NCBI GenBank assembly: GCA_017443895.1
Contig: JAFSXU010000030.1
Coordinates: 1 to 61,650, forward strand
Origin: Clostridia bacterium
GTDB lineage: Bacteria > Bacillota > Clostridia > UBA1381
DNA length: 61,650 nt
Reading direction: 5' to 3'
In this document: one piece after another, positions 1 through 8,813 of the stretch
Numbering within the stretch: position 1 is the first letter of the stretch
Layout of the letters: every line of letters begins with the position of its first letter
The notes under the pieces: model-generated
Database searches by the model: none
What the model saw: the letters and a program-made list of their open reading frames with translations, nothing else
Told to the model about the DNA's origin: nothing
Program-made: the position numbers and the translations under genes

Positions 1-145
1 AAATTCCGCAACCGAGCTTTTGAATGATGGAAAAAGCGTTACAGAAACGGCTGAAATATTAGGCTTTTCATCACAGGCTCACCTGTCAAAGGTCTATAAA
101 AAGATGATGGGCAAGAGCCCAAGTCAGATCAAAAGAGAAGGCTGA
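1..145 (+). CDS. AraC-type regulator, C-terminal fragment (5' end outside window)
   Basis: The open frame enters from the left edge (codons from base 2) and stops at 143-145. The ~47 visible residues are the second helix-turn-helix of an AraC/XylS DNA-binding domain: a TAEILGFSSQAHLSKVYKK stretch followed by the usual G-K-S-P-S-Q-I segment. It would bind a promoter, most plausibly that of the downstream DUF4886/fucose genes, which start 31 bases later on the same strand. The ligand-binding part is not in the window, so the inducer cannot be guessed. Family assignment is firm; the target is inference. Confidence 0.85.
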   Translation, partial: NSATELLNDGKSVTETAEILGFSSQAHLSKVYKKMMGKSPSQIKREG

Positions 146-175
146 TAAAGTATATTAAAATAGGGGGACAGATAA

Positions 176-901
176 ATGAAGATTTTAAGCATAGGTAACA
201 GCTTCTCGCAGGATGCAACCAGATATTTACACGGCATAGCAAAAAGCGGGCAGGTGGATATGAAGGTAGTAAATTTATATATCGGCGGATGTTCTTTGTA
301 CAGACATTATGTAAATATTCATAACGATGCCAAGGATTACGGCTTTGAGTTTAACGGCTGTGATACGGGAATAAAAGTATCTGTTCGTGAGGCACTTAAA
401 AGCGATGTATGGGATATTGTAACCCTACAGCAGGTAAGCCATGAGAGCTTTGACTATAACACATATCAGCCGTATCTTAATGCTCTTGCTGACTATGTTT
501 ATATTCATGCGCCAAAGGCGAGGATTATGCTTCATCAGACATGGGCATATGAGGAGGGGAGCGACAGGCTTATAAAGGAGCTTGGCTTCACAAACCGCAG
601 GGCTATGTTTGACAGGATAAAAGAAGCATATCAAAAGGCATCAAACGAGCTTGGAGGGGTAGAAATAATACCTTGCGGTGAAGCGTTTGAAAATCTTATT
701 GAAAACGGTATACAGAATATACACAGGGACACATTCCATGCATCGTTAGGAGTCGGCAGATACACACTTGGCTGTGTGTTTTATGAAAAGCTTACAGGCA
801 ATAGCTGTATAGGTAATACATTCAGGGATTTTGATGAATTTATATCCGAAAAGGATATCCGACTTGCGCAGGAAAGCGCACACAAGGCATCAAATATGTA
901 A
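176..901 (+). CDS. DUF4886 family SGNH/GDSL-like hydrolase
   Basis: A 241-residue protein without signal peptide, so cytoplasmic. It begins with the SGNH block I (GNSFS, candidate nucleophile Ser9) and ends with a D-T-F-H block (Asp185, His188) that would complete the triad. This pattern is typical of DUF4886 proteins, which lie close to carbohydrate esterases and occur in glycan-utilisation loci. A role in removing acetyl or other ester groups from imported sugars is inference. The start is preceded by a purine-rich AGGGGGA site. It sits between an AraC gene and the L-fucose isomerase gene, spaced 52 bases from the latter, so co-transcription is likely. Confidence 0.8.
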   Translation: MKILSIGNSFSQDATRYLHGIAKSGQVDMKVVNLYIGGCSLYRHYVNIHNDAKDYGFEFNGCDTGIKVSVREALKSDVWDIVTLQQVSHESFDYNTYQPYLNALADYVYIHAPKARIMLHQTWAYEEGSDRLIKELGFTNRRAMFDRIKEAYQKASNELGGVEIIPCGEAFENLIENGIQNIHRDTFHASLGVGRYTLGCVFYEKLTGNSCIGNTFRDFDEFISEKDIRLAQESAHKASNM

Positions 902-953
902 ATAAATAATCAGTAAAAAATATAAAAAATATATATTCAGGAGGGACACAAAA

Positions 954-2735
954 ATGAAACCAAGAATAGGCATAAGACCTACAATTGACGGACGCTGGGG
1001 AGGCGTAAGAGAAAGCTTGGAGGCAAAGACCATGGCAATGGCAAATGCCGCAAAGGAGCTGATTGAGGCAAATGTACACTATCAGGACGGAACAAGTGTT
1101 GAGTGCGTTATCTCACCCTGCACAATAGGCGGAGGTGCAGAGGCCGCAAAGTGTGCCGAATACTTTGCAACACAGAATGTTTGCGCATCATTGGCAGTTA
1201 CGCCGTGCTGGTGCTACGGCTCAGAAACAATGGACTTATCGGGTGATACCGTAAAGGCAGTCTGGGGCTTTAACGGAACGGAAAGACCGGGCGCTGTGTA
1301 TTTGGCGGCAGTAATGGCGGCATTTGCACAAAGAGGCCTGCCTGCATTTTCAATGTACAGCCATGATGTACAGGATATTGATGATAACACCGTTCCATGT
1401 GATGTTGCGGAGAAAATGATACGCTGGGCAAAGGGTGCAATTGCGGTAGGACAGATGAAGGACAAGGCATATGTAAACCTTGGCGGTGTTGCAATGGGCA
1501 TTGCAGGCTCATACTGCGATATGTCCTTTATGCAGAAGTACCTTGGTATAAGAGCTGAATTTGTTGACTTAACAGAGATTTTAAGAAGAATTAACCTTGA
1601 AATCTTTGACAAAGAAGAATATGAAAAGGCACTTGCATGGATAAAGGAAAACTGCAAGGAGGGCTTTGACAAGAACGCAGGAAAGAACTTCCCTGAAATC
1701 ATCACAAAGTCAAAGTTTATCCCTGCCGATAAGGATTGGGAGTTTATCGCAAAGTTTACTATCATTGTAAACGATATATTATACGGAAATCCAAAGCTTG
1801 ACGATTTGGGCTGGCATGAAGAGGCGCTTGGAAAGAATGCAATAGTGGGCGGTTTCCAGGGACAGAGGAACTGGACAGACTGGCTTCCCAATGCTGACTT
1901 TACAGAGGCAATAATGGCGACCTCATTTAACTGGAACGGTAAGAAAATGCCTACACCGTTTGCAACGGAAAACGATACCTTAAACGGAATATCAATGATG
2001 TTTGCAACACTTTTGACAGGTAAAGCGCCTGCATTCCATGATGTTCGTACATATTGGTCGCCCGAAAGTGTAGAAAGAGTTACAGGCAAAAAATTAACGG
2101 GCAATGCCGCAAACGGTATTATCCACCTTATAAATTCAGGTGCTACAGCGCTTGACTGCACAGGTGCCTCAAAGGACGAAAATGGAAACGGCACACAAAA
2201 AGAATGGTGGAATATGACAGATGAGGATATCAAGGCTTGCCTTGAAGCAACGGACTGGTGCAGAGCTGATTATGAGTATTTCAGAGGCGGTGGATTTTCA
2301 AGTCATTTCAGAACCCATGCCGAGATGCCTGTTACAATGTTAAGAGTAAACATAGTAGAGGGAATAGGTCCTGTTATTCAGATTGCAGAGGGTTATACCT
2401 GTGATTTACCTGATGAAATACATGAAAAGCTTGATAAGCGTACAGACCCGACATGGCCTACAACATGGTTTGCACCGATTTTAACAGGCAAGGGTGCGTT
2501 TAAAGATGTGTACTCTGTTATGGCAAACTGGGGAGCAAACCACGGTGTAACAATAGGCGGTCATGTGGGTGCGGATTTAATCACACTTTGCTCAATGCTT
2601 CGCATACCTGTAACAATGCATAATGTACCCGAGGAAAAGGTATACCGTCCGCACGCATGGTCGGCATTCGGAACAGAGGATATGCAGGCTGCCGATTATG
2701 CCGCTTGCAAGAAGTACGGACCGATGTACAGATAA
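954..2735 (+). CDS. fucI: L-fucose isomerase
   Basis: A 593-residue cytoplasmic enzyme converting L-fucose to L-fuculose (also D-arabinose to D-ribulose) with Mn2+. Length matches E. coli FucI (591). The N-terminus has the family's PRIGIRPTIDGR-type opening. The metal/catalytic residues are visible: Glu339 in ATENDTLNG, Asp363 in DVRTYWSPE, and His530 in NWGANHG. These are each two residues later than Glu337, Asp361 and His528 of the E. coli enzyme. A GGAGG site lies just upstream of the ATG. With the mutarotase at 6620 it supplies the first steps of L-fucose use. A canonical fuculokinase or FucA-type aldolase is not adjacent; the kinase and aldolase at 12-15 kb may serve instead. Confidence 0.95.
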   Translation: MKPRIGIRPTIDGRWGGVRESLEAKTMAMANAAKELIEANVHYQDGTSVECVISPCTIGGGAEAAKCAEYFATQNVCASLAVTPCWCYGSETMDLSGDTVKAVWGFNGTERPGAVYLAAVMAAFAQRGLPAFSMYSHDVQDIDDNTVPCDVAEKMIRWAKGAIAVGQMKDKAYVNLGGVAMGIAGSYCDMSFMQKYLGIRAEFVDLTEILRRINLEIFDKEEYEKALAWIKENCKEGFDKNAGKNFPEIITKSKFIPADKDWEFIAKFTIIVNDILYGNPKLDDLGWHEEALGKNAIVGGFQGQRNWTDWLPNADFTEAIMATSFNWNGKKMPTPFATENDTLNGISMMFATLLTGKAPAFHDVRTYWSPESVERVTGKKLTGNAANGIIHLINSGATALDCTGASKDENGNGTQKEWWNMTDEDIKACLEATDWCRADYEYFRGGGFSSHFRTHAEMPVTMLRVNIVEGIGPVIQIAEGYTCDLPDEIHEKLDKRTDPTWPTTWFAPILTGKGAFKDVYSVMANWGANHGVTIGGHVGADLITLCSMLRIPVTMHNVPEEKVYRPHAWSAFGTEDMQAADYAACKKYGPMYR

Positions 2736-2804
2736 TGAAAAATGGTATATGCTAAGGGGACATAAAAAACATTTTATAGTTCTCACTATTTGATGATTTA
2801 ACTA

Positions 2805-2844
2805 AAGTCGCTTGTATACTAACAACAATAATACAAAGCAACTT
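2805..2844. promoter_or_regulatory. Imperfect inverted repeat upstream of the GH13 gene, possible operator
   Basis: The arms AAGTCGCTTGTAT (2805-2817) and ATACAAAGCAACTT (2831-2844) are imperfect inverted complements, with one extra base in the right arm. The left arm runs into a TATACT hexamer that could be a -10 element. The repeat ends 22 bases before the GH13 start codon. A regulator binding site is a plausible reading but is not demonstrated. Confidence 0.3.
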
Positions 2845-2866
2845 AACGAATAGGAGGTACGGAAGA

Positions 2867-4408
2867 ATGAAAGACTGGCTTAAAACCGCAGTATTTTATG
2901 AGATATATCCTCAGAGCTTTAAAGATACAAATGCCGATGGTATAGGAGATTTTAATGGGATTATTGAGAAGCTTGATTATATAAAAAGCGTGGGATTTAA
3001 TGCAATATGGCTCAATCCTTGCTATAAATCTCCGTTTAACGATGCGGGCTACGATGTAACAGATTATTATACTGTAGCTGAACGCTACGGAACAAACGAA
3101 GACTTAAAAAGACTTTTTTACGAAGCACACACCAGAGGAATGCACATAATTCTTGATCTTGTACCGGGTCATACCTCGCTTGAATGTGAATGGTTTATCC
3201 AATCTCAGAAAGCAACTCCGAATGAGTATTCCGGAAGATACATATGGACCGATAGCGTTTGGACAGATGTTACAGGTATTAGTGGCATAACCGGTTCATA
3301 CAGAGGGCTTTCGGAGCGTGACGGAAGCTGTGCGGTGAATTTTTTTACCTGTCAGCCTGCGCTTAATTATGGCTTTGCAAAGGTAACAGAGCCGTGGCAG
3401 AGTTCTATGGATTCTCCTGAGGCACTGCAGACAAGGACAGCAATGATAGATGTAATAAAATTCTGGATAGGCATGGGCTGTGATGGATTCAGAGTTGATA
3501 TGGCAGGCTCACTTGTAAAGAATGATGATGAGGAACAGTCTGCGACTGTACGGCTTTGGCAGGAGATTTTTGCCGAAGTTAAGAAACACTATCCCGAAGC
3601 AGTTTTTGTATCTGAATGGGGTGAGCCTGACAGAGCGCTTTGTGCCGGCTTTGATATGGATTTCTTGTTACATTTCGGTTCAAGCCATTACATGGATTTG
3701 TTCCGTACAGATAAACCGTATTTTTCGTATGACGGACGGGGAAATCTTGAAGAATTTTTCAAAAGCTATCTTGAAAATCTCAAAAAGACAATGGGGAATG
3801 GTTATATATGTATTCCGTCCGGAAACCATGACATGGAGCGCATAAGTAGGGCACTTGATAATGAGCAGATAAAATTAGCATTCGCATTTTTGATGTCAAT
3901 GCCGGGTATTCCCTTTGTATACTACGGTGACGAGATTGGAATGAAATATCTCAAAAATATAGCATCGGTTGAAGGCGGGTATTACCGCACAGGAGCAAGA
4001 ACTCCTATGCAATGGGATACGAGCTCTAACTGCGGATTTTCCGCAGCAAGCCCGAATAAACTCTATATTGCAATTGACCCTGATGAGGGCAGGCCAACCG
4101 TGGAGGAGCAGATGCTTGATGACACTTCAGTTCTGAATGAGCTGAAAAGAATTATAACTGTGAGACATTCATGCAAGGAGCTGGGCAGTGATTCAGATTT
4201 TGAGCTTATAAGTTGTGGCTATCCGCTTTTATATAGGAGAGGAAAAAAAGTTCTTGTAGCTATCAATCCGACGCAAGAAGAAAAAACTGTGGAATGTAGC
4301 GCCATAGCTTCGGAGATTATATACTCATATAACGGCGGCGCAGTGCTTGAAGACGGTAAAATCACTGTAAAGCCTGCAAGCGTTGCATATATTCGCTTGG
4401 AAAACTAA
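2867..4408 (+). CDS. GH13 family alpha-glucosidase/alpha-amylase-type enzyme
   Basis: A 513-residue cytoplasmic (no signal peptide) GH13 enzyme with a (beta/alpha)8 barrel and C-terminal beta domain. It opens with the F-Y-E-I-Y-P-Q-S-F-K-D segment followed by DADGIGD-like spacing. The catalytic set is visible: nucleophile Asp211 in GFRVDMAG, acid/base Glu250 in VSEWGEPD, and transition-state stabiliser Asp322 in SGNHDMER. Size and layout fit oligo-1,6-glucosidase or alpha-glucosidase-type members acting on imported alpha-gluco-oligosaccharides; the exact linkage cannot be read. The start follows a strong AGGAGG site. It lies in the fucose-enzyme cluster, 131 bases after fucI. Confidence 0.88.
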   Translation: MKDWLKTAVFYEIYPQSFKDTNADGIGDFNGIIEKLDYIKSVGFNAIWLNPCYKSPFNDAGYDVTDYYTVAERYGTNEDLKRLFYEAHTRGMHIILDLVPGHTSLECEWFIQSQKATPNEYSGRYIWTDSVWTDVTGISGITGSYRGLSERDGSCAVNFFTCQPALNYGFAKVTEPWQSSMDSPEALQTRTAMIDVIKFWIGMGCDGFRVDMAGSLVKNDDEEQSATVRLWQEIFAEVKKHYPEAVFVSEWGEPDRALCAGFDMDFLLHFGSSHYMDLFRTDKPYFSYDGRGNLEEFFKSYLENLKKTMGNGYICIPSGNHDMERISRALDNEQIKLAFAFLMSMPGIPFVYYGDEIGMKYLKNIASVEGGYYRTGARTPMQWDTSSNCGFSAASPNKLYIAIDPDEGRPTVEEQMLDDTSVLNELKRIITVRHSCKELGSDSDFELISCGYPLLYRRGKKVLVAINPTQEEKTVECSAIASEIIYSYNGGAVLEDGKITVKPASVAYIRLEN

Positions 4409-4423
4409 TAAAATAATAATAGC

Positions 4424-4452
4424 TTGACTTAGCAAATAGTCATTTTTATAGA
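4424..4452 (+). promoter_or_regulatory. Probable sigma-A promoter for the GH36/fucU genes
   Basis: TTGACT (4424-4429), a 17-base spacer, then TATAGA (4447-4452) lie in the 75-base gap before the GH36 start at 4484. The spacing is ideal, and the position suggests a second transcription start inside the cluster. Confidence 0.5.
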
Positions 4453-4483
4453 TGTTTAGAATGTTGCAGAATAGGAGTAGATA

Positions 4484-6589
4484 ATGAAATACACTTATAA
4501 GGATTATGAATTTGGCAAAACGCTTTTAAGATATGTAATTTCAAATGAAACAGGAAGAGTGTTTTTAAATCTTTTGCCCGTTGATGCACAAGTCCCTGTA
4601 AATGAGTCTTTCCGTAGTTTTAGTGCGGGTAATGATTTTGATGATCAATATGATTGGTATGAGGGTGTATTGTTCCATGTCAGGCTTTCGCATCATGCAA
4701 TACCGCCGTATCCAAACAGCTATAAGCTCGGTGATTCATACGATGATATGCACTTCAAGGAACAAAATGTAATAAGCTATGAGGACAGGGCGGTAATCAA
4801 AACCTGTCTTGCATCTGACGAGGGGTATGAGGTTTGGCATATCCTTACACATTATCGTGGCGAGGACGGGTTTGAGGTTTATTCTGTATTTAAAAATAAT
4901 TCAGGGAAAGATCTCACACTTGAGATGTTTGAGGGAGTGAGCCTTGATAATATAAGTCCGTATATGAATGACGACGGCTCTGAGGATTTATCGGTTCATG
5001 TATTCAAATCAGGCTGGGCAAGCGAGGGCAATAGGTTTGAATACACATTACCTCAATTAAATATGGCAAAGGCATGGAGCGGAAATTTTGAAAACTATAA
5101 AATAGGAACAAGGGGCTCCCGTCCTACTGCGGACTATTTTCCGCTTGTAGCGGTAGAGGATAAAAGAGCCGGTGTCATATGGGGTATGGAGCTATACTGT
5201 GAAGGCACATGGCAGGCGGAGCTGTCAAGAGTCGGGTGGAAGCTTTCGCTGTCCGGCGGACTTGGCGATGCTGATTTTGGCAGCTGGACAAAAACCGTCA
5301 GAAACGGTGAAGAATTTTCGACTCCAAAAGCACTTATTGGCGCAGTTTGCGGCGGTATAGCAGATATTTGTAATGTATTTTTGAAAATGCGTGATAAGGA
5401 TATAAATGCTTACGGTGAGAGTGGTATGCCTATAATGTTTAATGAATGGTGTACTCACTGGGGCAAAACCTCGCATGAGGCGAATGTAAAGCTTGCAAGA
5501 AGGCTCTCAGACTCAAAACTTAAATATTTTGTTATGGACGACGGATGGCAAAAAGGGATAGGAGACTGGGAGGAAAGGCCTGAGCTTTTTCCAAACGGTA
5601 TAAAGGCGTATACCGATGAGATAAGGAGTATGGGCTTTATACCCGGTATATGGATGGAACTGGAATGTACAAACGAAGGCACAAAATATTTCTCCGCCGA
5701 ATATGACGATATGCACTTAAAGCATAACGGAGCGGTAATTCTCGGCAGAGCAAACCTTAGCAGGCGTGAGAGCTTTTGGGATTTTACAAATCCTGATACC
5801 GTGAAATTTCTTGAAGATAAGATTATAAAATTCTTAAAGGAAAATGGATTTGGTTATTTGAAGGTGGATTACAACGCCAATGTAGGTCCTGTATGTGACA
5901 GTAAAGACGGGGGTGGCGAGGGCTTGAGACAGCATATGCTTGGCGTGCATAGCTTTTTCAAAAAAATTAAGGCAGAAATCCCCGGAATGATAATAGAAAA
6001 CTGTTCATCGGGAGGCATGAGGCTTGAACCCACTATGATGGCACTTAGTGCGATGAGCTCTTTTTCCGACGCACATGTGGCGGCTGAAACACCTGTTATT
6101 GCGGCGAATATGCACTACCTAATTCCCCCATGCCAGAGTCAGGTATGGTGTACTCTAAGACCGCAATTTGGCAAAAACCGATTTGCATATGCCGTTGCGG
6201 CAGGTTTTTTGGGCAGACTCTGCTGGTCGGGAGATATTATGGGATTGAGCGATGAACAGATGAATGAAATTTACAGGGTGGAAACCTTTTATGAAGAGGT
6301 ATCGCATATTATCAGACATGGAAAGAGTATAGTTTTAAGAACTGAAGAGCTTGTAAATTACAGACATCTGAAAGGTACTCAGGCGGTTATAAGATACTCG
6401 GATAAAGGAGATACGGCTTTGCTGGTATATCATTGCTTCACACGCCCTCAAAGACTTGAAATCCCATTAAACGGCAGGTGGGAAACAGAAAAATCACTTT
6501 ATGATACCAATATCGTAATAAGCGACAGAATGGTTATAGATGAGAATAAAGAGTTTTTCGGTAATGCCGTACTTTTGAGAAAGAAATAA
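4484..6589 (+). CDS. GH36-type alpha-galactosidase
   Basis: A 701-residue intracellular enzyme of the alpha-galactosidase superfamily. An N-terminal beta-supersandwich (~1-290) precedes the barrel, which shows Y-F-V-M-D-D-G-W-Q. The nucleophile is Asp462 in YLKVDYN. The C-S-S-G-G-M-R block follows, and the acid/base candidate is Asp529 in FSDAH. The family hydrolyses terminal alpha-galactosides, and some members act on alpha-N-acetylgalactosaminides. The start follows AATAGGAG. It is followed 30 bases later by the fucose mutarotase gene. A second GH36 gene lies at 49991; the two are clearly diverged rather than a recent duplication. Confidence 0.88.
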   Translation: MKYTYKDYEFGKTLLRYVISNETGRVFLNLLPVDAQVPVNESFRSFSAGNDFDDQYDWYEGVLFHVRLSHHAIPPYPNSYKLGDSYDDMHFKEQNVISYEDRAVIKTCLASDEGYEVWHILTHYRGEDGFEVYSVFKNNSGKDLTLEMFEGVSLDNISPYMNDDGSEDLSVHVFKSGWASEGNRFEYTLPQLNMAKAWSGNFENYKIGTRGSRPTADYFPLVAVEDKRAGVIWGMELYCEGTWQAELSRVGWKLSLSGGLGDADFGSWTKTVRNGEEFSTPKALIGAVCGGIADICNVFLKMRDKDINAYGESGMPIMFNEWCTHWGKTSHEANVKLARRLSDSKLKYFVMDDGWQKGIGDWEERPELFPNGIKAYTDEIRSMGFIPGIWMELECTNEGTKYFSAEYDDMHLKHNGAVILGRANLSRRESFWDFTNPDTVKFLEDKIIKFLKENGFGYLKVDYNANVGPVCDSKDGGGEGLRQHMLGVHSFFKKIKAEIPGMIIENCSSGGMRLEPTMMALSAMSSFSDAHVAAETPVIAANMHYLIPPCQSQVWCTLRPQFGKNRFAYAVAAGFLGRLCWSGDIMGLSDEQMNEIYRVETFYEEVSHIIRHGKSIVLRTEELVNYRHLKGTQAVIRYSDKGDTALLVYHCFTRPQRLEIPLNGRWETEKSLYDTNIVISDRMVIDENKEFFGNAVLLRKK

Positions 6590-6619
6590 AATACATCAGT
6601 ATTATAGGGGAGAAAGCGT

Positions 6620-7036
6620 ATGTTAAAAGGAATACCGAGTATAATTTCACCTGAGCTTTTAAAGATAATGGCACAGATGGGACACGGTGATGAAATAGTA
6701 ATTGGTGACGGTAATTTTCCGGGTGAGTCAATAGGGAAAAGAGTAGTAAGATGTGACGGACACGGTGTGGCGGAGTTACTCTCCGCCATACTTACCCTTT
6801 TTCCACTTGATGTATATGAAAAGCCTGTATATCTTATGGAAAAGGTACTCGGAGATGCTGTAAAAACGCCGATATGGGACGAGTATAGGAAGATAATAAA
6901 ACCCTATACAGATGAAGAGCCTGAATTTATAGAACGGTTTGCGTTTTATGAAAGAGCGAAAAATGCCTATGCGGTAGTAATGACGGGCGAAAAAGCGTTG
7001 TACGCCAATGTAATTCTAAAAAAAGGCGTAGTTTAA
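6620..7036 (+). CDS. fucU: L-fucose mutarotase (RbsD/FucU family)
   Basis: A 138-residue cytoplasmic protein (E. coli FucU is 140) that interconverts alpha and beta anomers of L-fucose so that the isomerase receives its preferred form. The N-terminal MGHGDEIVIGDGNFP carries the family's His22 and Asp24, and the C-terminal T-G-E-K-A-L-Y-A-N-V-I-L-K-K-G carries the expected tyrosine. A GGGGAGA site precedes the start. Its presence with fucI at 954 in the same run of genes supports L-fucose or a stereochemically related sugar as a real substrate. Confidence 0.93.
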   Translation: MLKGIPSIISPELLKIMAQMGHGDEIVIGDGNFPGESIGKRVVRCDGHGVAELLSAILTLFPLDVYEKPVYLMEKVLGDAVKTPIWDEYRKIIKPYTDEEPEFIERFAFYERAKNAYAVVMTGEKALYANVILKKGVV

Positions 7037-7050
7037 ACGGTGGCGGACTT

Positions 7051-7347
7051 ATGTCGGAAGTTTTTGAAGTAATTATGATTATAGGTTTTGGTGCGTCATG
7101 GCCGTTAAATGTTATTAAGTCATACAAGGCACGCACCGCAAAAGGAAAAAGCGCAGGCTTTTTATACCTGATTTTTTTCGGGTATATCGCAGGTATAATA
7201 TCAAAATTTACAAACCATGAATACATGGCACATATTCATGAAAAATGGTATGTTCTGTTTTTCTATTTTTTAAATTTGTTAATGGTAAGCGCAGATTTGG
7301 TTTTGTATTACAGAAACACAAAAATAGATAAAAAGGCAGAAAAGTAA
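7051..7347 (+). CDS. Small three-TM PQ-loop/SemiSWEET-like membrane protein
   Basis: A 98-residue protein with three predicted membrane helices (about residues 4-22, 36-52 and 66-86). A W-P-L-N-V-I-K-S-Y-K-A-R-T-A-K-G-K-S segment sits at the end of helix 1. That arrangement resembles the PQ-loop/SemiSWEET fold, in which a Pro-containing helix 1 is followed by a K-S-Y-K-T/A-x-S/T-x-G-x-S motif. SemiSWEETs are dimeric sugar facilitators, so a sugar or deoxysugar transport role next to fucU is attractive but inferred. It starts 15 bases after fucU and ends just before the GH2 stub. Confidence 0.6.
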   Translation: MSEVFEVIMIIGFGASWPLNVIKSYKARTAKGKSAGFLYLIFFGYIAGIISKFTNHEYMAHIHEKWYVLFFYFLNLLMVSADLVLYYRNTKIDKKAEK

Positions 7348-7364
7348 TAAAGGGGCAGTTGCTT

Positions 7365-7556
7365 ATGCGAAAATACGAAAATCCTCGTTTGCTGTGCGAG
7401 GGGAGATTGTCACAGCGTTCATATTACATACCCGAAAATTCATATATGAGCCTGAACGGAATATGGAAATTTGATTTTTACAGCAGTGATTTTGACAAAA
7501 AGAGACGATTTCAAGGCGTTTCAGGAGGCGAGAATATGTTATTCGAGAAATCATGA
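7365..7556 (+). pseudogene. GH2 beta-galactosidase N-terminal stub (truncated)
   Basis: The ATG at 7365 opens about 45 residues that look like the start of a GH2 enzyme: an E-N-P-R-L-L-C-E-G-R opening, then S-L-N-G-I-W-K-F-D-F-Y, the sugar-binding-domain signature. After about 7500 the similarity stops and the frame closes at 7556. The rest of the enzyme (normally 600-1000 residues) is missing. The next recognisable sequence is GH39, in another frame. This is a deletion junction, not a working gene. Confidence 0.65.
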
Positions 7557-8193
7557 CGCATCGTTATGCGGTGGCTATGGTGGCGAACATATAGTTGATT
7601 TTCATGCGGTGTTCCCTGATTTGGACAGGATGCGGGTGATCCTACATCGTATGATTTTACATTGACGGATATTTTTCTTAAAAATATTCTTGATGCCGGT
7701 ACACAGATTTTTTTACAGACTTGGCTCAAAAATAGAGCATTGTGAGAAAAAGTACGGAACTCTTGTGCCTAAGAATTATAAGAAGTGGGTGATTATATGT
7801 GAGCATATCATACGCCATTACAATTGCGGTTGGGCGGAAGGCTTTTATTGGAACATTGAATACCGTGAGAGATGGAACGAGCCGAATCTTGATGCGGACG
7901 ATGCTCAGAATAAGCGAAACTGGAGCGGTACGGCACAGGAATTTTACGGATTTTATGATGCTTCATCAAGAAATCTTAAAAGCGTATTTCCGGATTTAAA
8001 AATCGGCAGAATAGGCTTTGTATTAACAGGAAATACATATAACTGGCTTGATGGATTTTTTGCGTATCTTACAAGGACCGATGATAGAGCACCCATGGAT
8101 TTCTTTTCGTGGCACATTGGTATGGATATAGAAAAGTATCTGGGTGCAGATGCTTTAACATTGACGCTTAATCAAAGCTCATATGGCATGTAA
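7520..8193 (+). pseudogene. GH39 beta-xylosidase-like remnant with two frameshifts
   Basis: Three overlapping frames together read as one GH39 segment. The first runs from H-D-A-S-L-C-G-G-Y-G-G-E-H to the F-P-D-L-D at about 7626. The second (7629-7710) continues D-P-T-S-Y-D-F-T-L-T-D and L-D-A-G-T-Q-I-F. The third, from about 7712, gives Y-R-L-G-S-K-I-E-H, C-E-H-I-I-R-H-Y-N and W-N-E-P-N, the GH39 acid/base motif. The second shift falls in a run of seven T at 7708-7714. The copy also lacks the true N-terminus and the nucleophile-bearing C-terminal half, ending at 8193. Functional loss is near certain even if one shift were a sequencing error. Confidence 0.75.
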
Positions 8194-8564
8194 ACCACAA
8201 TGCACAAAACCCTTGACATCGAGCAAGGGTATATAAATATTCAAAATGCACAATTTTGCATAAGTGGTTGCAGTTGTGCATTTTTAAATTGAATTGTGCA
8301 ATTTTCTTTCGGAGTTGTGCATTGTACCAGATAGATTTACCGCTCATTCTTACGAAAAATTGAGCCAAAAACTGTTCTCCAAAGTCAATAATATTTGCAA
8401 GAAAACGATTACAGGGTGAAATAAAACGATAACCTGCAAGAAAACGGTTAGATTTGATAAAAATAGCAAAAACCAATAAATACCGCTTTGATTTTTTGTA
8501 TCAGGGCGGTATGCTTTTGCATACAAAACTCTAAAAATGGCTTAAAATAAGGCTTTTCGAGGCT
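8194..8564. other. Non-coding stretch with hairpins and TTGTGCA repeats
   Basis: No gene is visible. CCCTTG (8210-8215) and CAAGGG form a short hairpin. Several TTGTGCA/TGCACAA words lie between 8199 and 8325, including a TGCACAA...TTGTGCA inverted pair ending in a T-run (about 8248-8287) that could terminate transcription. From 8402 the conserved 209-base repeat begins. Short open frames here have no recognisable product. Confidence 0.5.
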
Positions 8565-8610
8565 AAAAAAAGAACACTGAATTTTTATCAAAATCAGTGT
8601 TCTTATATGG
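8402..8610. repeat. 209-base hairpin repeat, copy 1
   Basis: This segment recurs in direct orientation at 60970-61178 with the same length and no net gaps. It contains three AAAACG-R-T-W-A words near its start, then hairpin I (8480-8492 pairing with 8500-8512) and hairpin II (8572-8580 pairing with 8594-8602). Differences between the copies preserve both stems. Read on the minus strand, hairpin II is followed by seven T, a terminator. Confidence 0.8.
8565..8602 (-). terminator. Rho-independent terminator within repeat copy 1
   Basis: On the minus strand GAACACTGA pairs with TCAGTGTTC and is followed by TTTTTTT (8571 down to 8565). It is placed to end transcription from the IstB remnant at 8814-9478. 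Confidence 0.65.
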
Positions 8611-8813
8611 CAAAGGACTACACCTTTTGATTTCGCTTTTTTTGCGCACGAAGGGAGGCGCCCGTTAGGGGAGAAAATACCCGTAGAGATATGACTCCCC
8701 CCTTGCATATATATAAATATTATCACCTATTCACCAATTATTAGGGAGTTGGTGATAATTATAACTTTCATAGTAATTCTTAAAAAGAACGGTGAAATGA
8801 ATGCCTTTTTACA

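Noticed and set aside
1214-2233. 339-codon minus-strand open frame opposite fucI
   Set aside because: It is a shadow of the L-fucose isomerase gene: no ribosome site, low-complexity Ser/Phe-rich product, and the plus strand has conserved catalytic residues.
8402-8450. Three AAAACG-R-T-W-A words as CcpA/cre or LacI-type operators, or replication iterons
   Set aside because: They do not fit the cre consensus on the 5' side, spacing is irregular (21 and 18 bases), and no replication gene is near. They are better treated as part of the conserved repeat.
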